A stretch of 36,483 nucleotides of DNA from a virus (IMGVR_UViG_3300031539_000138:1-36483); one strand, 5' to 3'; shown: positions 15,639 to 23,907, counted from the first letter of the stretch. Numbers and translations are program-made. The notes: generated by a model from the sequence alone, not told the origin.

Positions 15639-18600
15639 TGTGGGAAGACCCTTACGATAAATTTTATTCTTCAAAAAAGCCACCCCCCTCTTCTACCAAT
15701 ATACAAGATACATACGATAAATTTTACTCTTCAAAAGAACCAGAACCTAAAGACACTACAACCCCAGCAAAGAGTGAGGATTTCTTTACTAATTTTCTGC
15801 AACAGCAACCCTGGCAAACAGGCAAGCCAAGCCCAAAGAAACAAGCTAAAATATTACTAGGGCACGCTAAAACAAGTGGTAAGAGGTCACTTTCATTGCT
15901 TGGGGCAATCGTTGAGGCTGAAATGGGACTGATTGAGTATCCTATACTTAGACATATAATGCAGGCCACACGAGTTATGAAGGGAAAAGAGAAACCCTCT
16001 CTTATTAAATTTATGAAAGAAGGGATTCCTTATGCTAGTAAAAAAGTTCGAGGAGAAAATATTTTAGAAGAAATTGGAATGGAAGAGGGTTGGAAAAAGA
16101 CAGCCTTAGGTGGCGTAATTGACATAGCGGCTGACCCTTTTACTTATCTTACAATAGGGGGAACAAAAGCAGGGCGATTAGCTAAGTTGGTAGAGAAAGG
16201 TAAAATGGGCAGTGGGGTTACTACAAAGGTTGCAAAGCAGATAGCAAAATATGAGCGTGGAGGGAAAATACTTCCTAAACTTGGCAAAACAGTAGAAGAG
16301 CAGATACAACTTGGACAACGAGGCGCTCAATTTATGGGGAAGCCTTTCTTTACAGAAATGCAGTCTAAAATTTACGGTAAAATTCTAAAGCCCATAAAAG
16401 AGACTTTCTTGCAGAGTGGACTAGGAAAACTAACATCAACTAAATATGGAAGTTCGGAAGTCCGTGCTACCCATGAAATGTTTATGAATGAAATACACAG
16501 CAACCCAGAAATAATAAGTAAAATTCAGAAGGGGATGCATGAACGAACAAAGGTTGCAGAACAATTAGCAAAGAAATATAATGCAGACCCACGTGTTCTT
16601 GACCGACATTTAAATCATCTATGTAATACAAAACCTCCAATGGACGCCCCTGCTTTTGTTGGGGTGGAATATAATTTAGATGATATGATTGACCCAGCAA
16701 TGCTAAATACATTACGTGAAGACCAGGAAGCGATGAAATTTACTATGGACTTCAAAAATGAAATGGCTGCAATGGGAGCAAGGGAAGTAAAGGCTGGTGT
16801 TCTTAACCCATCACAGATTATTGAAACAGACGAGATAGACTATTTAACACATTTAATCACTCCGGAAGCCAGGAAAGCGATAAATAAAGTTAATAGGAAA
16901 AGTTTTAGCAGAAAAATTGTAAACATGCTTCACCCCTCTGTCCAGCATAGGACTTTACTTATTCCAACAGAGCCCACAAATAAAATGTTATCTGATGCCC
17001 TTCCAAGAATGAAATGGGCAGATAAAAAGAAACTCCTCGATGCTGGTATTGTAAAATATCCATCTGTTGCAGAAGTAAATAAATTGGCACGTGAGGGGAT
17101 TCTTATTCCAGGAAAGAAAATAGAGCAGTTCTTTTATGAAGACCCTGCAAAAATTATGGCAATACGGCAACTGCGAAGTGAGCAAGCATTGTCTTCTGCA
17201 CGTATCCTTGAGAACGCAAGGGACACAGCATTGAAAGAAGGCTGGGCTAAACCATTTAAAGGAGATACTCCCGAAAAGGGGTGGGGTTTTGTTAAATCCC
17301 CGTTAACTAATGACGTTGTGTTTAAATCGGATGCCGCAGAATCATTAAATATTATATATGAGGGATTAAACAGTAAGGATTTGCCTCTTGTCGGACAGGC
17401 GTATGAGAAGGCATTACAATGGTGGAAGGTAAATACACTTATGTATTTTCCTTCGTTTCATTTCAGAAATGTCTTTGGGGGTAATCTCTGGAATCAATGG
17501 CTTGGGGGAATGCACCCAATAATGGAATCTTGGTTTATGCCAAATGGGGCAAATAATCTAGCAGCGAGAGTTCAAAAGCTTAATGAATTAAATGCAAAGG
17601 GTATATCTGTAGAATCTTCAAAATGGGCAAAATTTTTAAAGAAAACAATAAACTGTGATACTGGAGAAAAATATACTCTTAGCAAAGTTGATGACATGGC
17701 AAAGAATTTTGGTATTTATCGTGCTGGACAATTTACGGCAGACCCTTTTGGGAGAACATCCTCTTTTGGTCGAGATGTACTTGGAAAAAAATCCAAATCA
17801 TTTAATCCTTTCAGAGTTCACAATGTTCTAACTGACAGGGGTATGGCAGTTGGAAGTGCTTTAGAAGACAATGCTAAATTAGGTATGTTTATTTGGGGAT
17901 TAAAAAAAGGAGAAACCCCAGCAGAAGCAGCTAGAATTGCCCATAAATTTATTTTTGATTATTTCGATATTCCAAAATCTATTGAAAGGACTAAAAACGT
18001 ACTTCCGTTTATAACTTGGGACTATAAAAACATCCCATTACAAATTGAGTATTTATTTAGAAAACCACGTTTTGCTGGTGGGGTTTATAAATCAGCACGA
18101 GCCGTATCATCCGGAAAAGAACCACCGCCAGGTGTCGAGTCGTTCTACGAAAAGTCTTTTCCCGTTGCAATAAAGAAAAAAGGGGGGAAACTAACATGGT
18201 TTCCTTTGGAGCGGTGGCTACCAACAGCAGATATAAATCAGTTGGATGTTAGAAAGCCTCTTGAGATGGCTAAAGATTGGGCTTCCAAGGCGTGGCCAGG
18301 AGTTAAAGCTCCCGTAGAATTACTATTTGGAGAAGATTTGTATTTCGGAAAGAAAATAGCAGAAAAAGGAAAGCCGAGGGATGTAGCAATGTTTGGTACG
18401 TATGTTCCTGACTGGATGGCTTATTTAATAAGAACGAATCGCCTTCCCTCAGAGATAGACAGATTAAATCCAGGTAATATTTGGGGAACAGAAACTAAAA
18501 AAGGATTATTTGGATTGGGTGAAAAGCGGGCTGGTAAGTATGAAGCCCCTCAAAAAGCACGTTTATTACGAACTGTAACGGGCATTAAAACTTATGAAAC

Positions 18601-18769
18601 AGATGTTAGAAAAAGTATAGATTATCGTATAGGGGCACTTAAACGTAATATATCATCCAAGCGTAGTGATTTGAAATATGCTGTGAGTGAAAAACAAAAA
18701 GCGAAAATAAAAAAGCAAATACGTGAGATTGAGAGGGAAATAGATAAATTACAAAGAACAAGGTATTAA
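15638..18769 (+). CDS. Very large virion/ejection-like protein (1043 aa)
   Basis: 1043 aa, the last gene of the rightward operon. The N-terminus has two copies of YDKFYSSK 20 residues apart. The body is helical and basic. A C-terminal block (FRNVFGGNLWNQWLGG; AHKFIFDYFDIPKSIERTKN, VLPFITWDYKNIPLQIEYL) resembles the conserved region of large phage structural/polyvalent proteins with a W-x-NIPLQ motif. The end is a coiled coil (KKQIREIEREIDKLQRT). Large size, position after three other virion candidates, and lack of enzyme motifs fit an ejection protein comparable to T7 gp16. That role is inference; no transglycosylase motif was seen. Confidence 0.6.
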   Translation: MWEDPYDKFYSSKKPPPSSTNIQDTYDKFYSSKEPEPKDTTTPAKSEDFFTNFLQQQPWQTGKPSPKKQAKILLGHAKTSGKRSLSLLGAIVEAEMGLIEYPILRHIMQATRVMKGKEKPSLIKFMKEGIPYASKKVRGENILEEIGMEEGWKKTALGGVIDIAADPFTYLTIGGTKAGRLAKLVEKGKMGSGVTTKVAKQIAKYERGGKILPKLGKTVEEQIQLGQRGAQFMGKPFFTEMQSKIYGKILKPIKETFLQSGLGKLTSTKYGSSEVRATHEMFMNEIHSNPEIISKIQKGMHERTKVAEQLAKKYNADPRVLDRHLNHLCNTKPPMDAPAFVGVEYNLDDMIDPAMLNTLREDQEAMKFTMDFKNEMAAMGAREVKAGVLNPSQIIETDEIDYLTHLITPEARKAINKVNRKSFSRKIVNMLHPSVQHRTLLIPTEPTNKMLSDALPRMKWADKKKLLDAGIVKYPSVAEVNKLAREGILIPGKKIEQFFYEDPAKIMAIRQLRSEQALSSARILENARDTALKEGWAKPFKGDTPEKGWGFVKSPLTNDVVFKSDAAESLNIIYEGLNSKDLPLVGQAYEKALQWWKVNTLMYFPSFHFRNVFGGNLWNQWLGGMHPIMESWFMPNGANNLAARVQKLNELNAKGISVESSKWAKFLKKTINCDTGEKYTLSKVDDMAKNFGIYRAGQFTADPFGRTSSFGRDVLGKKSKSFNPFRVHNVLTDRGMAVGSALEDNAKLGMFIWGLKKGETPAEAARIAHKFIFDYFDIPKSIERTKNVLPFITWDYKNIPLQIEYLFRKPRFAGGVYKSARAVSSGKEPPPGVESFYEKSFPVAIKKKGGKLTWFPLERWLPTADINQLDVRKPLEMAKDWASKAWPGVKAPVELLFGEDLYFGKKIAEKGKPRDVAMFGTYVPDWMAYLIRTNRLPSEIDRLNPGNIWGTETKKGLFGLGEKRAGKYEAPQKARLLRTVTGIKTYETDVRKSIDYRIGALKRNISSKRSDLKYAVSEKQKAKIKKQIREIEREIDKLQRTRY
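15653..15736 (+). repeat. 24-nt direct repeat, 60-nt period
   Basis: Two 24-base copies (15653-15676 and 15713-15736) differ at one base and encode YDKFYSSK twice, exactly 20 residues apart, at the N-terminus of the 1043-aa protein. The near-identical DNA suggests recent duplication; a repeated docking motif is possible. Confidence 0.8.
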
Positions 18770-18871
18770 TCCCTTGAAATACCCCTGATTTTTGCCCGCC
18801 ACGTCACGAACTACAATTAATGAATGGTTTGGGTAGGGGGATAAATAGATATCTGGGGTATGAATTTTAAC

Positions 18872-19228
18872 TTATTTATTCTTTTTAAAACTAAACAAAG
18901 TAATTAAAGCAGTTCCTAAAAGAGCAATCGCTAAAAATTCAAAACCCAGTTTCCTAGTATTAACATCTACTCTTGTGCTATATGTGTGAATAGAATATGT
19001 TTGAGGTGAAGGATAAATACTGCTGTATGGGTTTTGTTTATCAGGAGTTCTAACCCACTGTTTTCTATCGTTGGGAACCAAAAACAGAAAACCTCTTCCT
19101 TTTGGAGTAATTGCTACAAGACGGTTAGATTCAAAACTCTTCTCAGTAACTGGGGGATATAATACAATAATAGTCATGGCAAACAATACAATTTTAATTG
19201 TTATCTTTTGAGCTTTATTTAGTTTCAT
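18872..19228 (-). CDS. Two-TM protein with YPP motif
   Basis: 118 aa from the ATG at 19228, preceded by AGAGGT; a longer frame overlaps the upstream gene. Residues 9-28 are a membrane segment ending YPPV, and the C-terminus has a second (LAIALLGTALITLFSFKKNK). The loop contains GRGFLFL. Small two-TM bacterial proteins with YPPW/FLF motifs are widespread and uncharacterised; this resembles them. It is the last gene of the leftward cluster, facing the end of the rightward one. Confidence 0.65.
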   Translation of the reverse strand: MKLNKAQKITIKIVLFAMTIIVLYPPVTEKSFESNRLVAITPKGRGFLFLVPNDRKQWVRTPDKQNPYSSIYPSPQTYSIHTYSTRVDVNTRKLGFEFLAIALLGTALITLFSFKKNK

Positions 19229-19247
19229 TTTTACCTCTATTTTTTTG

Positions 19248-19607
19248 TTAGCGGATTTTATATTTACATGCCGCATAACCAGTATCGAGATATATTTCCC
19301 AATCATGTACATACGTCATTATTATATATGTCCCATTTATAGCATTTAAATAAGCACCTTCTACCCGATATAATTCTATTACTGCTGAATTTGGCAATTG
19401 AATGAGAATGCCCTGCCCATAATGTGTCGTTTTTATAACTCGGACATTGCATTGGTGTTGTAAAAAAGGATACCGACTTAGCATGTTACCATAAGTTACG
19501 GCTTGACTTGTTTGCTGCATACTGTTTGCAAGATATTCCCAGTCCATTGGCACGCATGAACATAGAAGAATAGAAGCAAGAATAATAATTAAGGCTTTAT
19601 TTTTCAT
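19248..19607 (-). CDS. Predicted lipoprotein
   Basis: 119 aa. N-terminal basic MKNK, hydrophobic ALIIILASILL and a lipobox-like LCSC place a lipidated Cys near residue 18. The mature part is about 100 residues with two Cys (HQC and AAC) and a beta-rich C-terminus. GGGAG before the ATG lies inside the 3' end of the HNH gene upstream. It could be an outer-membrane spanin partner or a superinfection/immune-evasion lipoprotein; neither is shown. Confidence 0.65.
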   Translation of the reverse strand: MKNKALIIILASILLCSCVPMDWEYLANSMQQTSQAVTYGNMLSRYPFLQHQCNVRVIKTTHYGQGILIQLPNSAVIELYRVEGAYLNAINGTYIIMTYVHDWEIYLDTGYAACKYKIR

Positions 19608-19608
19608 T

Positions 19609-20142
19609 CTAATTCTCCCTGTACTTATTAGACATCAAACAAAAAAATAATGCAACTGCAAATCCGTTTTTATAACCATCTTGGTATGCGTCCCCATAAC
19701 TCAATTTATGTTTCTCTTTCGTGGTTAGATAAAGATTGCTAATATTATTATTTGTTTTATTGCCGTCTTTATGATGTACAATTTCATTTGATTTTAAATA
19801 TCTCCCTAGATGCTTTTCCATAACGATGCGATGTTCGAAAACATATCTACCGTTCCGTGCATTTGGATGATTGGGTTTATAAACATAAACATAACCATCT
19901 CTATTCTTGTGCCTTCCACCTCTCCACCCATTATGATTTTTACCCCTCCAAACATCGGGGTGTTTTAAATGATATAGTTTTGATCCTTCACTTCCTGTTC
20001 TTCTTTTAATATTAAACTTTATTAACATATACCGTATTGCCCCTGCATTAACATTACATAATTTCGCAATAGCAGATGTAGAAATCTTCTCCCCCCAATA
20101 TTTTTCGTATAGCCAGTTTTTATCTTTATATAATTTAGTCAT
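19609..20142 (-). CDS. HNH homing endonuclease, copy 3
   Basis: 177 aa from the ATG at 20142, one base after the upstream stop. One HTH unit (IAKLCNVNAGAIRYMLIKF), WRGGRHK linker and HNH core EHRIVMEKHLGRYL, EIVHHKDGNKTNNNISNLYL. The C-terminal tail (YGDAYQDG, ALFFCLMSNKYREN) closely matches copy 2 at 11983-12540, though the two lie in oppositely transcribed operons. The last codons contain AGGGAGAA, the ribosome site for the lipoprotein gene. Confidence 0.88.
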   Translation of the reverse strand: MTKLYKDKNWLYEKYWGEKISTSAIAKLCNVNAGAIRYMLIKFNIKRRTGSEGSKLYHLKHPDVWRGKNHNGWRGGRHKNRDGYVYVYKPNHPNARNGRYVFEHRIVMEKHLGRYLKSNEIVHHKDGNKTNNNISNLYLTTKEKHKLSYGDAYQDGYKNGFAVALFFCLMSNKYREN

Positions 20143-20143
20143 C

Positions 20144-20473
20144 TTATTTCTCGAATTGTTCACCCTTGTCTTCTGAACTAAATTCACCATGCCTCTTCAG
20201 CCAATAGAGAAAAGAATACACAGTAATCTTAAATAAATTAACTTCCGGTATAACACCATAATACTTCTTTGTGTTTAAAATCTCCCCGATATACTTTACA
20301 ATGTTCTGTAGAATCCAGGTATCACCCTGCTTGCCCCCAATCTCGCACACAAGGTCAGTGAATTCCTTGTCATTAGATAGAGCATAACGTGTTCCGCCCC
20401 CCTTCCATTGACTTTCACAGGCCTTAATAAACTCTGGCCAATATTGCTCTTTTTGCTTAAGTGATGTATTCAT
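20144..20473 (-). CDS. Hypothetical protein
   Basis: 109 aa. Aromatic-rich helical protein (KEQYWPEFIKACESQW; NLFKITVYSFLYWLKRHGEF) with an acidic end. No membrane segment or known motif. Its start overlaps the upstream stop by one base. The HNH gene follows one base after its stop. Confidence 0.65.
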   Translation of the reverse strand: MNTSLKQKEQYWPEFIKACESQWKGGGTRYALSNDKEFTDLVCEIGGKQGDTWILQNIVKYIGEILNTKKYYGVIPEVNLFKITVYSFLYWLKRHGEFSSEDKGEQFEK

Positions 20474-20655
20474 TATTCTTCATCCCCTTCTCCAAATAGT
20501 TCAGCGATAACATCGCTGTCAAAGGTTAGCCAGTACAGAATTACCTTAAATAAGCCTACCCAGTCCACTAATGTAGCATCCCAATACGTAGATAATTCTA
20601 TTGTGTGTCCCGTATCGTTAGTTGCTTTAATTGTTTGATTCTGTTGTCCTTTCAT
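20473..20655 (-). CDS. Small acidic hypothetical protein
   Basis: 60 aa with a hydrophobic middle (WVGLFKVILYWLTF) and an acidic C-terminus (FGEGDEE). The ATG overlaps the stop of the HNH gene upstream (ATGA), and its ribosome site GCGGGGGAG is encoded by that gene's last codons. Function unknown. Confidence 0.6.
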   Translation of the reverse strand: MKGQQNQTIKATNDTGHTIELSTYWDATLVDWVGLFKVILYWLTFDSDVIAELFGEGDEE

Positions 20656-21188
20656 TTTATCTCCCCCGCCAATGCTTTCAGTGCACTAAAATCAGCCCTT
20701 GGTATAAACCTTCCATTTTTATCTCTCTCTCTTTTGTTTATATGAAATTTTCTATGGCTAATGATTCCCATTAACTGTAAATTTTCTATTCTATTGTCAT
20801 CTTTAATTCCATTGATGTGATGTGCAATCTCATTAGGTTTTAAAAATCGCCCCAGACATTTTTCCATAATAAGACGGTGTTCTAAAACATATCCTTCTTG
20901 CGTTGCATATGGATGTGATGGTCGGTAAATACGAACATAGCCATCACCACTTAGTCTTCTTCCGCCTCTCCATTTAGGATTATTTTTACCTCTTTTAAAT
21001 TCTGGATTTTTCTGATAATGCAAACTTTGTGCTTCGCCTCTTGTTCTTACTTTAATATCAAGTTTATCTAGCCAATAATATATCTCAGAAAAGCTAGCCT
21101 CGCATAGTTTTGCTATATCACATGCAGAATAACCATCTAAAATATATTTTTGATACAACCAATTTCTGTCCTTAAATAGAGCAATCAT
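20652..21188 (-). CDS. HNH homing endonuclease, copy 4
   Basis: 178 aa. One HTH unit (IAKLCEASFSEIYYWLDKL), WRGGRR linker and HNH core EHRLIMEKCLGRFL, EIAHHINGIKDDNRIENLQL. The C-terminal tail differs from the other copies: it ends ADFSALKALAGEIK, resembling the end of the gene just upstream (NLNFQALKVLTGE). At DNA level 22 of 32 aligned bases agree, including a GGGGGA ribosome site. The start is one base after the upstream stop. Confidence 0.88.
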   Translation of the reverse strand: MIALFKDRNWLYQKYILDGYSACDIAKLCEASFSEIYYWLDKLDIKVRTRGEAQSLHYQKNPEFKRGKNNPKWRGGRRLSGDGYVRIYRPSHPYATQEGYVLEHRLIMEKCLGRFLKPNEIAHHINGIKDDNRIENLQLMGIISHRKFHINKRERDKNGRFIPRADFSALKALAGEIK

Positions 21189-21189
21189 C

Positions 21190-22203
21190 TTATTCCCCCG
21201 TTAACACTTTTAATGCTTGAAAATTAAGATTATCCATGTCTATCTTTCCCTTAACGGCATAAACACTACGCAATTTATATAGATAACCAAAAAGTTCGTT
21301 ATTTTTAATATATTCTGCCAACAATTTAAATTGTTCAGGACTCGGTTCTCCGTATCCATTCCAGCTTTGAATTCCCTCGCCTGAACGTGTGCCATCCCCA
21401 TTCCCGAAGATGTTATATCCATATAATTGAATTGCCGTCACTAAATCTTCGTCATCTGCGATTCCATGCACCTCAAGCCTACACCCCAAGCTTTTGAGTC
21501 TATCAAAATGTTTTGGGTCTGCCGAGAGAATTATTTGATTCGAATGAACATCTTTTGTCCATAAATTCATAGCATACCATTGATTGAAACGATAGACCTT
21601 ATCACTTAAGCCATCACATTCCGACATTGGGATGATAAAAAACTTCTCTATCCCAGCATCTTTCAGCTCTTTGAGTATTCTTGCATTCAGTATTGAGTAA
21701 TATGGATACAGCCCAGCATCATAAACACTTGTGAATCCCTGCACATTATTGAGAAAACAGTAATACTTTGCCAGCTCAGAATTTTTGATTGAGCACCAGT
21801 CATGGATGCGGATGAAGGGGACTATGCCGAGGTCTTTGCATGCAGTAAGGAAATGATGAAGTTGATTCCAAAAAGTTTCATTCCAATCATTCAAATCAAA
21901 TCTTTCTATTCCATCATCACACAGATAAGGCTGAAGTGTGTTGCAATTGTGTGAATGTATCAGAAATATCTCTGTACTGTTACCACCCGCTGTTTTGAGC
22001 TTCTGTAAAAAAGCTCTCATCTTTTCAGGTGTTTGCTGACACGCCTCATAAACACTTGCACCAAACCAGGGCGGTTTCGGCTCTTCTATAGCTGGCTCTG
22101 GCACTACTGGTGGCTTTGGTTCTGGCGGTGGTTCGGGCTTAGGCTTGCGATACAAGCAAGGAAAAATCCTTTTAAGAAACTTCTTGATATTTATTTTACG
22201 CAT
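21190..22203 (-). CDS. TIM-barrel glycoside-hydrolase-like protein
   Basis: 337 aa. Basic N-terminus (MRKINIKKFLKRIF), proline/glutamate linker (about 20-45), then a likely (beta/alpha)8 domain: WFGASVYEACQ, a FDLNDWNETFWNQLHHFL helix, LGIVPFIRIHDWCS, KFFIIPMSECDG (E195) and CRLEVHGIAD (E244). Two acidic residues at predicted strand ends resemble the acid/base and nucleophile of GH5-like barrels, but I cannot prove catalysis. It lies in the leftward cluster, not with tail genes, and has no clear signal peptide, so the substrate and site of action are unclear. Confidence 0.55.
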   Translation of the reverse strand: MRKINIKKFLKRIFPCLYRKPKPEPPPEPKPPVVPEPAIEEPKPPWFGASVYEACQQTPEKMRAFLQKLKTAGGNSTEIFLIHSHNCNTLQPYLCDDGIERFDLNDWNETFWNQLHHFLTACKDLGIVPFIRIHDWCSIKNSELAKYYCFLNNVQGFTSVYDAGLYPYYSILNARILKELKDAGIEKFFIIPMSECDGLSDKVYRFNQWYAMNLWTKDVHSNQIILSADPKHFDRLKSLGCRLEVHGIADDEDLVTAIQLYGYNIFGNGDGTRSGEGIQSWNGYGEPSPEQFKLLAEYIKNNELFGYLYKLRSVYAVKGKIDMDNLNFQALKVLTGE

Positions 22204-22206
22204 TTT

Positions 22207-22500
22207 TTACTCCTTTATTTTTACTCCATTATTTTCAAGCCAACTTTTTATATATTTCCTTTCTTTTTCAGCAAGATATTCATCATCAATATCAGGTTCA
22301 TCTTCCACTATTGTAAAAAGATTGCTATGGAAATTGAAAATATCCTTTAAGGAAACTTCTGGCTGGTTCTGGATTAGGTCTTTGATTTGAAGATAGGCTT
22401 GTCTTTCTTGTTCTAGTGTATATTTTGGCATATATATTAATCGTTCATGTTCTGCGCTTTCAAGCCAGATTAATAATTCTTTGTTCGATAATTTACTCAT
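22207..22500 (-). CDS. Hypothetical acidic protein
   Basis: 97 aa, helical and acidic (NKELLIWLESAEHERL; EDEPDIDDEYLAEKERK). No cysteine or membrane segment. It overlaps the upstream gene by four bases (ATGA). Function unknown. Confidence 0.65.
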   Translation of the reverse strand: MSKLSNKELLIWLESAEHERLIYMPKYTLEQERQAYLQIKDLIQNQPEVSLKDIFNFHSNLFTIVEDEPDIDDEYLAEKERKYIKSWLENNGVKIKE

Positions 22501-22715
22501 CTCTCACTCCTTTTCAAGCATCTTATTATCCATTTAACCCCGTCACTCACTAATGTTATAATCCCTGCCAGTCCAGCAAATAGAAACATGACAGCAAATC
22601 CCCAAAAATTATTTATATAAGTTGTAGCCCCCCGTGAAGTTCGGCTCAGCCAGATTGCAGCGAATAGGTTGCATCCGAAATATATGACAAGTATTGCAAT
22701 CAGCCACCAGGTCAT
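22497..22715 (-). CDS. Small two-TM membrane protein
   Basis: 72 aa with two hydrophobic segments, residues 3-23 (WWLIAILVIYFGCNLFAAIWL) in part and 36-55 (NFWGFAVMFLFAGLAGIITL), and a basic C-terminus. Family not recognised. GGAGGA just upstream lies in the preceding zinc-protein gene. Confidence 0.65.
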   Translation of the reverse strand: MTWWLIAILVIYFGCNLFAAIWLSRTSRGATTYINNFWGFAVMFLFAGLAGIITLVSDGVKWIIRCLKRSER

Positions 22716-22868
22716 CTATTCCTCCTTCTTCTTTTCTGCTAAATAGCATGAATAACATAATTGTTTTTGGCGTTCAGTAAGGTTTGAATTTTCCTCTTTA
22801 GATAGAAAATAAGTTACTCTTGGATTTAATTGTTCGCACCCCAAACATTTTATATAATATTCTTTCAT
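22716..22868 (-). CDS. Mini zinc-binding protein
   Basis: 50 aa. Two Cys pairs, CLGC (8-11) and CYSC (38-41), suggest one zinc site. The C-terminus (EKKKEE) encodes the GGAGGA ribosome site of the next gene, which starts right after its stop. The gene fits exactly between its neighbours. Function unknown. Confidence 0.65.
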   Translation of the reverse strand: MKEYYIKCLGCEQLNPRVTYFLSKEENSNLTERQKQLCYSCYLAEKKKEE

Positions 22869-23039
22869 CTATTCCTCAACCCTCGTATTCCACTCTTCTA
22901 TCGCATCGTCCTCATGGGCACGCCACGGCCCCATTGCACCGCAGTTTCCACAGCGAACAAAATACTCCATGTATTCATTATGAGTAATTTCTCCTTCATC
23001 CTTACCACAGAATGGACATTTCTTAAATTTTTCACTCAT
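22869..23039 (-). CDS. Lar-like restriction alleviation family protein
   Basis: 56 aa. The family signature is nearly complete: CPFCG at 8-12, VRCGNCGAMGPW at about 28-39, and AIEEWNTR at 46-53. Lar proteins of lambdoid phages reduce type I restriction by stimulating modification; most phage homologues of this size are untested. It directly abuts the zinc-protein genes on both sides. Confidence 0.8.
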   Translation of the reverse strand: MSEKFKKCPFCGKDEGEITHNEYMEYFVRCGNCGAMGPWRAHEDDAIEEWNTRVEE

Positions 23040-23222
23040 CTAATCCTCCTCATCTGGCACTAAAACATAGCCATTCCCATCACAGCTACGGCACTTCTCC
23101 GTCCCTCCAGCACTCACCCATTGACCCGAAGTTTGGTTATAAAAACCCGCATCAACAATTCCATTACCATCGCAGACAGGGCATCGTTCTGCATGCTGCC
23201 GAAGTCGTGTGTCTTGATTCAT
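23040..23222 (-). CDS. DnaJ-type zinc-finger mini-protein
   Basis: 60 aa. Two CxxCxGxG repeats (CPVCDGNG and CRSCDGNG) separated by about 28 residues match the DnaJ zinc-finger pattern, without a J domain. GGAGG precedes the ATG. The acidic end (PDEED) is unremarkable. Function unknown. Confidence 0.75.
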   Translation of the reverse strand: MNQDTRLRQHAERCPVCDGNGIVDAGFYNQTSGQWVSAGGTEKCRSCDGNGYVLVPDEED

Positions 23223-23253
23223 CTAATCCTCCTTAAGGACATATTTGTCTTTT

Positions 23254-23271
23254 ATTGGTCATGTGACCAAT
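23254..23271. repeat. 18-bp palindrome at a gene end
   Basis: ATTGGTCA, centre TG, TGACCAAT: perfect 8-bp arms. It overlaps the stop codon of the DUF4406 gene and precedes the DnaJ-type gene. No T-run follows on the transcribed strand, so it is a protein-binding site or RNA-processing hairpin rather than a clear terminator. Confidence 0.6.
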
Positions 23272-23627
23272 GTCAACTCTGCCAGGCTCTTAAATACAGG
23301 AATCCCATGCTTTTCTGCGTATTCAATTTCTGCAAGTGTCCCTTTTGATTTTTGCCACCCTGGAGTTAATACCATAGCATCACAAACCGCTAGCCAGTCC
23401 TTACTCATCCTTTTAATCATGACGTCTGTAATAACTTCGTCAGGCCGCAAACTAAGAAAATAAATAAAATCAGCTCCAGGGCAGAACGGAACATAACCAC
23501 ACATAATCAAATCAATAGCTGTTCTAACAAACTTTCTAACATTTGCTAAATATTCTATTGCGTGATTGCCTTCACTGGTTGGAGTCAGGCTTCCAGCAAT
23601 ATAAACCCGCTTTATTTTTTTACTCAT
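23259..23627 (-). CDS. DUF4406 / nucleoside 2-deoxyribosyltransferase-like protein
   Basis: 122 aa. VYIAGSLTP at the N-terminus, FCPGADF in the middle, and MSKDWLAVCDAMVLTPGWQKSKGTLAEIEYA match the DUF4406 pattern (YIAGP, D-L--CDA---LPGW--S-G---E). The fold is related to nucleoside 2-deoxyribosyltransferases, which exchange bases on deoxynucleosides. The Glu in LAEIEYA is the expected catalytic position. A role in nucleotide metabolism or base modification is plausible but unproven. It overlaps the upstream gene by four bases. Confidence 0.8.
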   Translation of the reverse strand: MSKKIKRVYIAGSLTPTSEGNHAIEYLANVRKFVRTAIDLIMCGYVPFCPGADFIYFLSLRPDEVITDVMIKRMSKDWLAVCDAMVLTPGWQKSKGTLAEIEYAEKHGIPVFKSLAELTLVT

Positions 23628-23905
23628 AGAATAATGTCTCCATTCTTTTTTATTGCTTCATCCTCGTGAGGAGCGACTAGCCTGCGATAGATTTCTAGCT
23701 TAATGCTTTCAAGCGTACCGAGTATTTCAGCATAATCCTGCCATTTAATTTTTTGTGGCCATTTTATATCGAGGTCTCCCCTAGCTCTTTTACGCCATAA
23801 ATAATTTAAAATATCGTCAACAACATGATAACAAAGGTCACCCAGAGAATCGCAACCCTCAATCTCTTCGGCGGCATACCGCCTATCTTTTGGAATATAT
23901 GGCAT
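23624..23905 (-). CDS. DUF6899-like phage protein
   Basis: 93 aa, start chosen at the ATG at 23905 with GGAGG upstream, giving MPYIPKDRR. This N-terminus plus GDLCYHVVDDILNYLWRK, YAEILGTLESIKLEIYRRLV and APHEDEAIKKNGDI match a small phage family (DUF6899 as I recall). No function is known. Confidence 0.7.
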   Translation of the reverse strand: MPYIPKDRRYAAEEIEGCDSLGDLCYHVVDDILNYLWRKRARGDLDIKWPQKIKWQDYAEILGTLESIKLEIYRRLVAPHEDEAIKKNGDIIL

Positions 23906-23907
23906 CG

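Noticed and set aside
18770-18871. Bidirectional terminator between converging operons
   Set aside because: Only weak pairings (CAAGG/CCTTG; distant ATACCCC/GGGGTAT) and no proper stem followed by a T-run on either strand.
22033-22390. Plus-strand hydrophobic frames near 22.0-22.4 kb
   Set aside because: Antisense shadows of the leftward glycosidase-like and 97-aa genes; hydrophobicity is a reverse-complement artefact.
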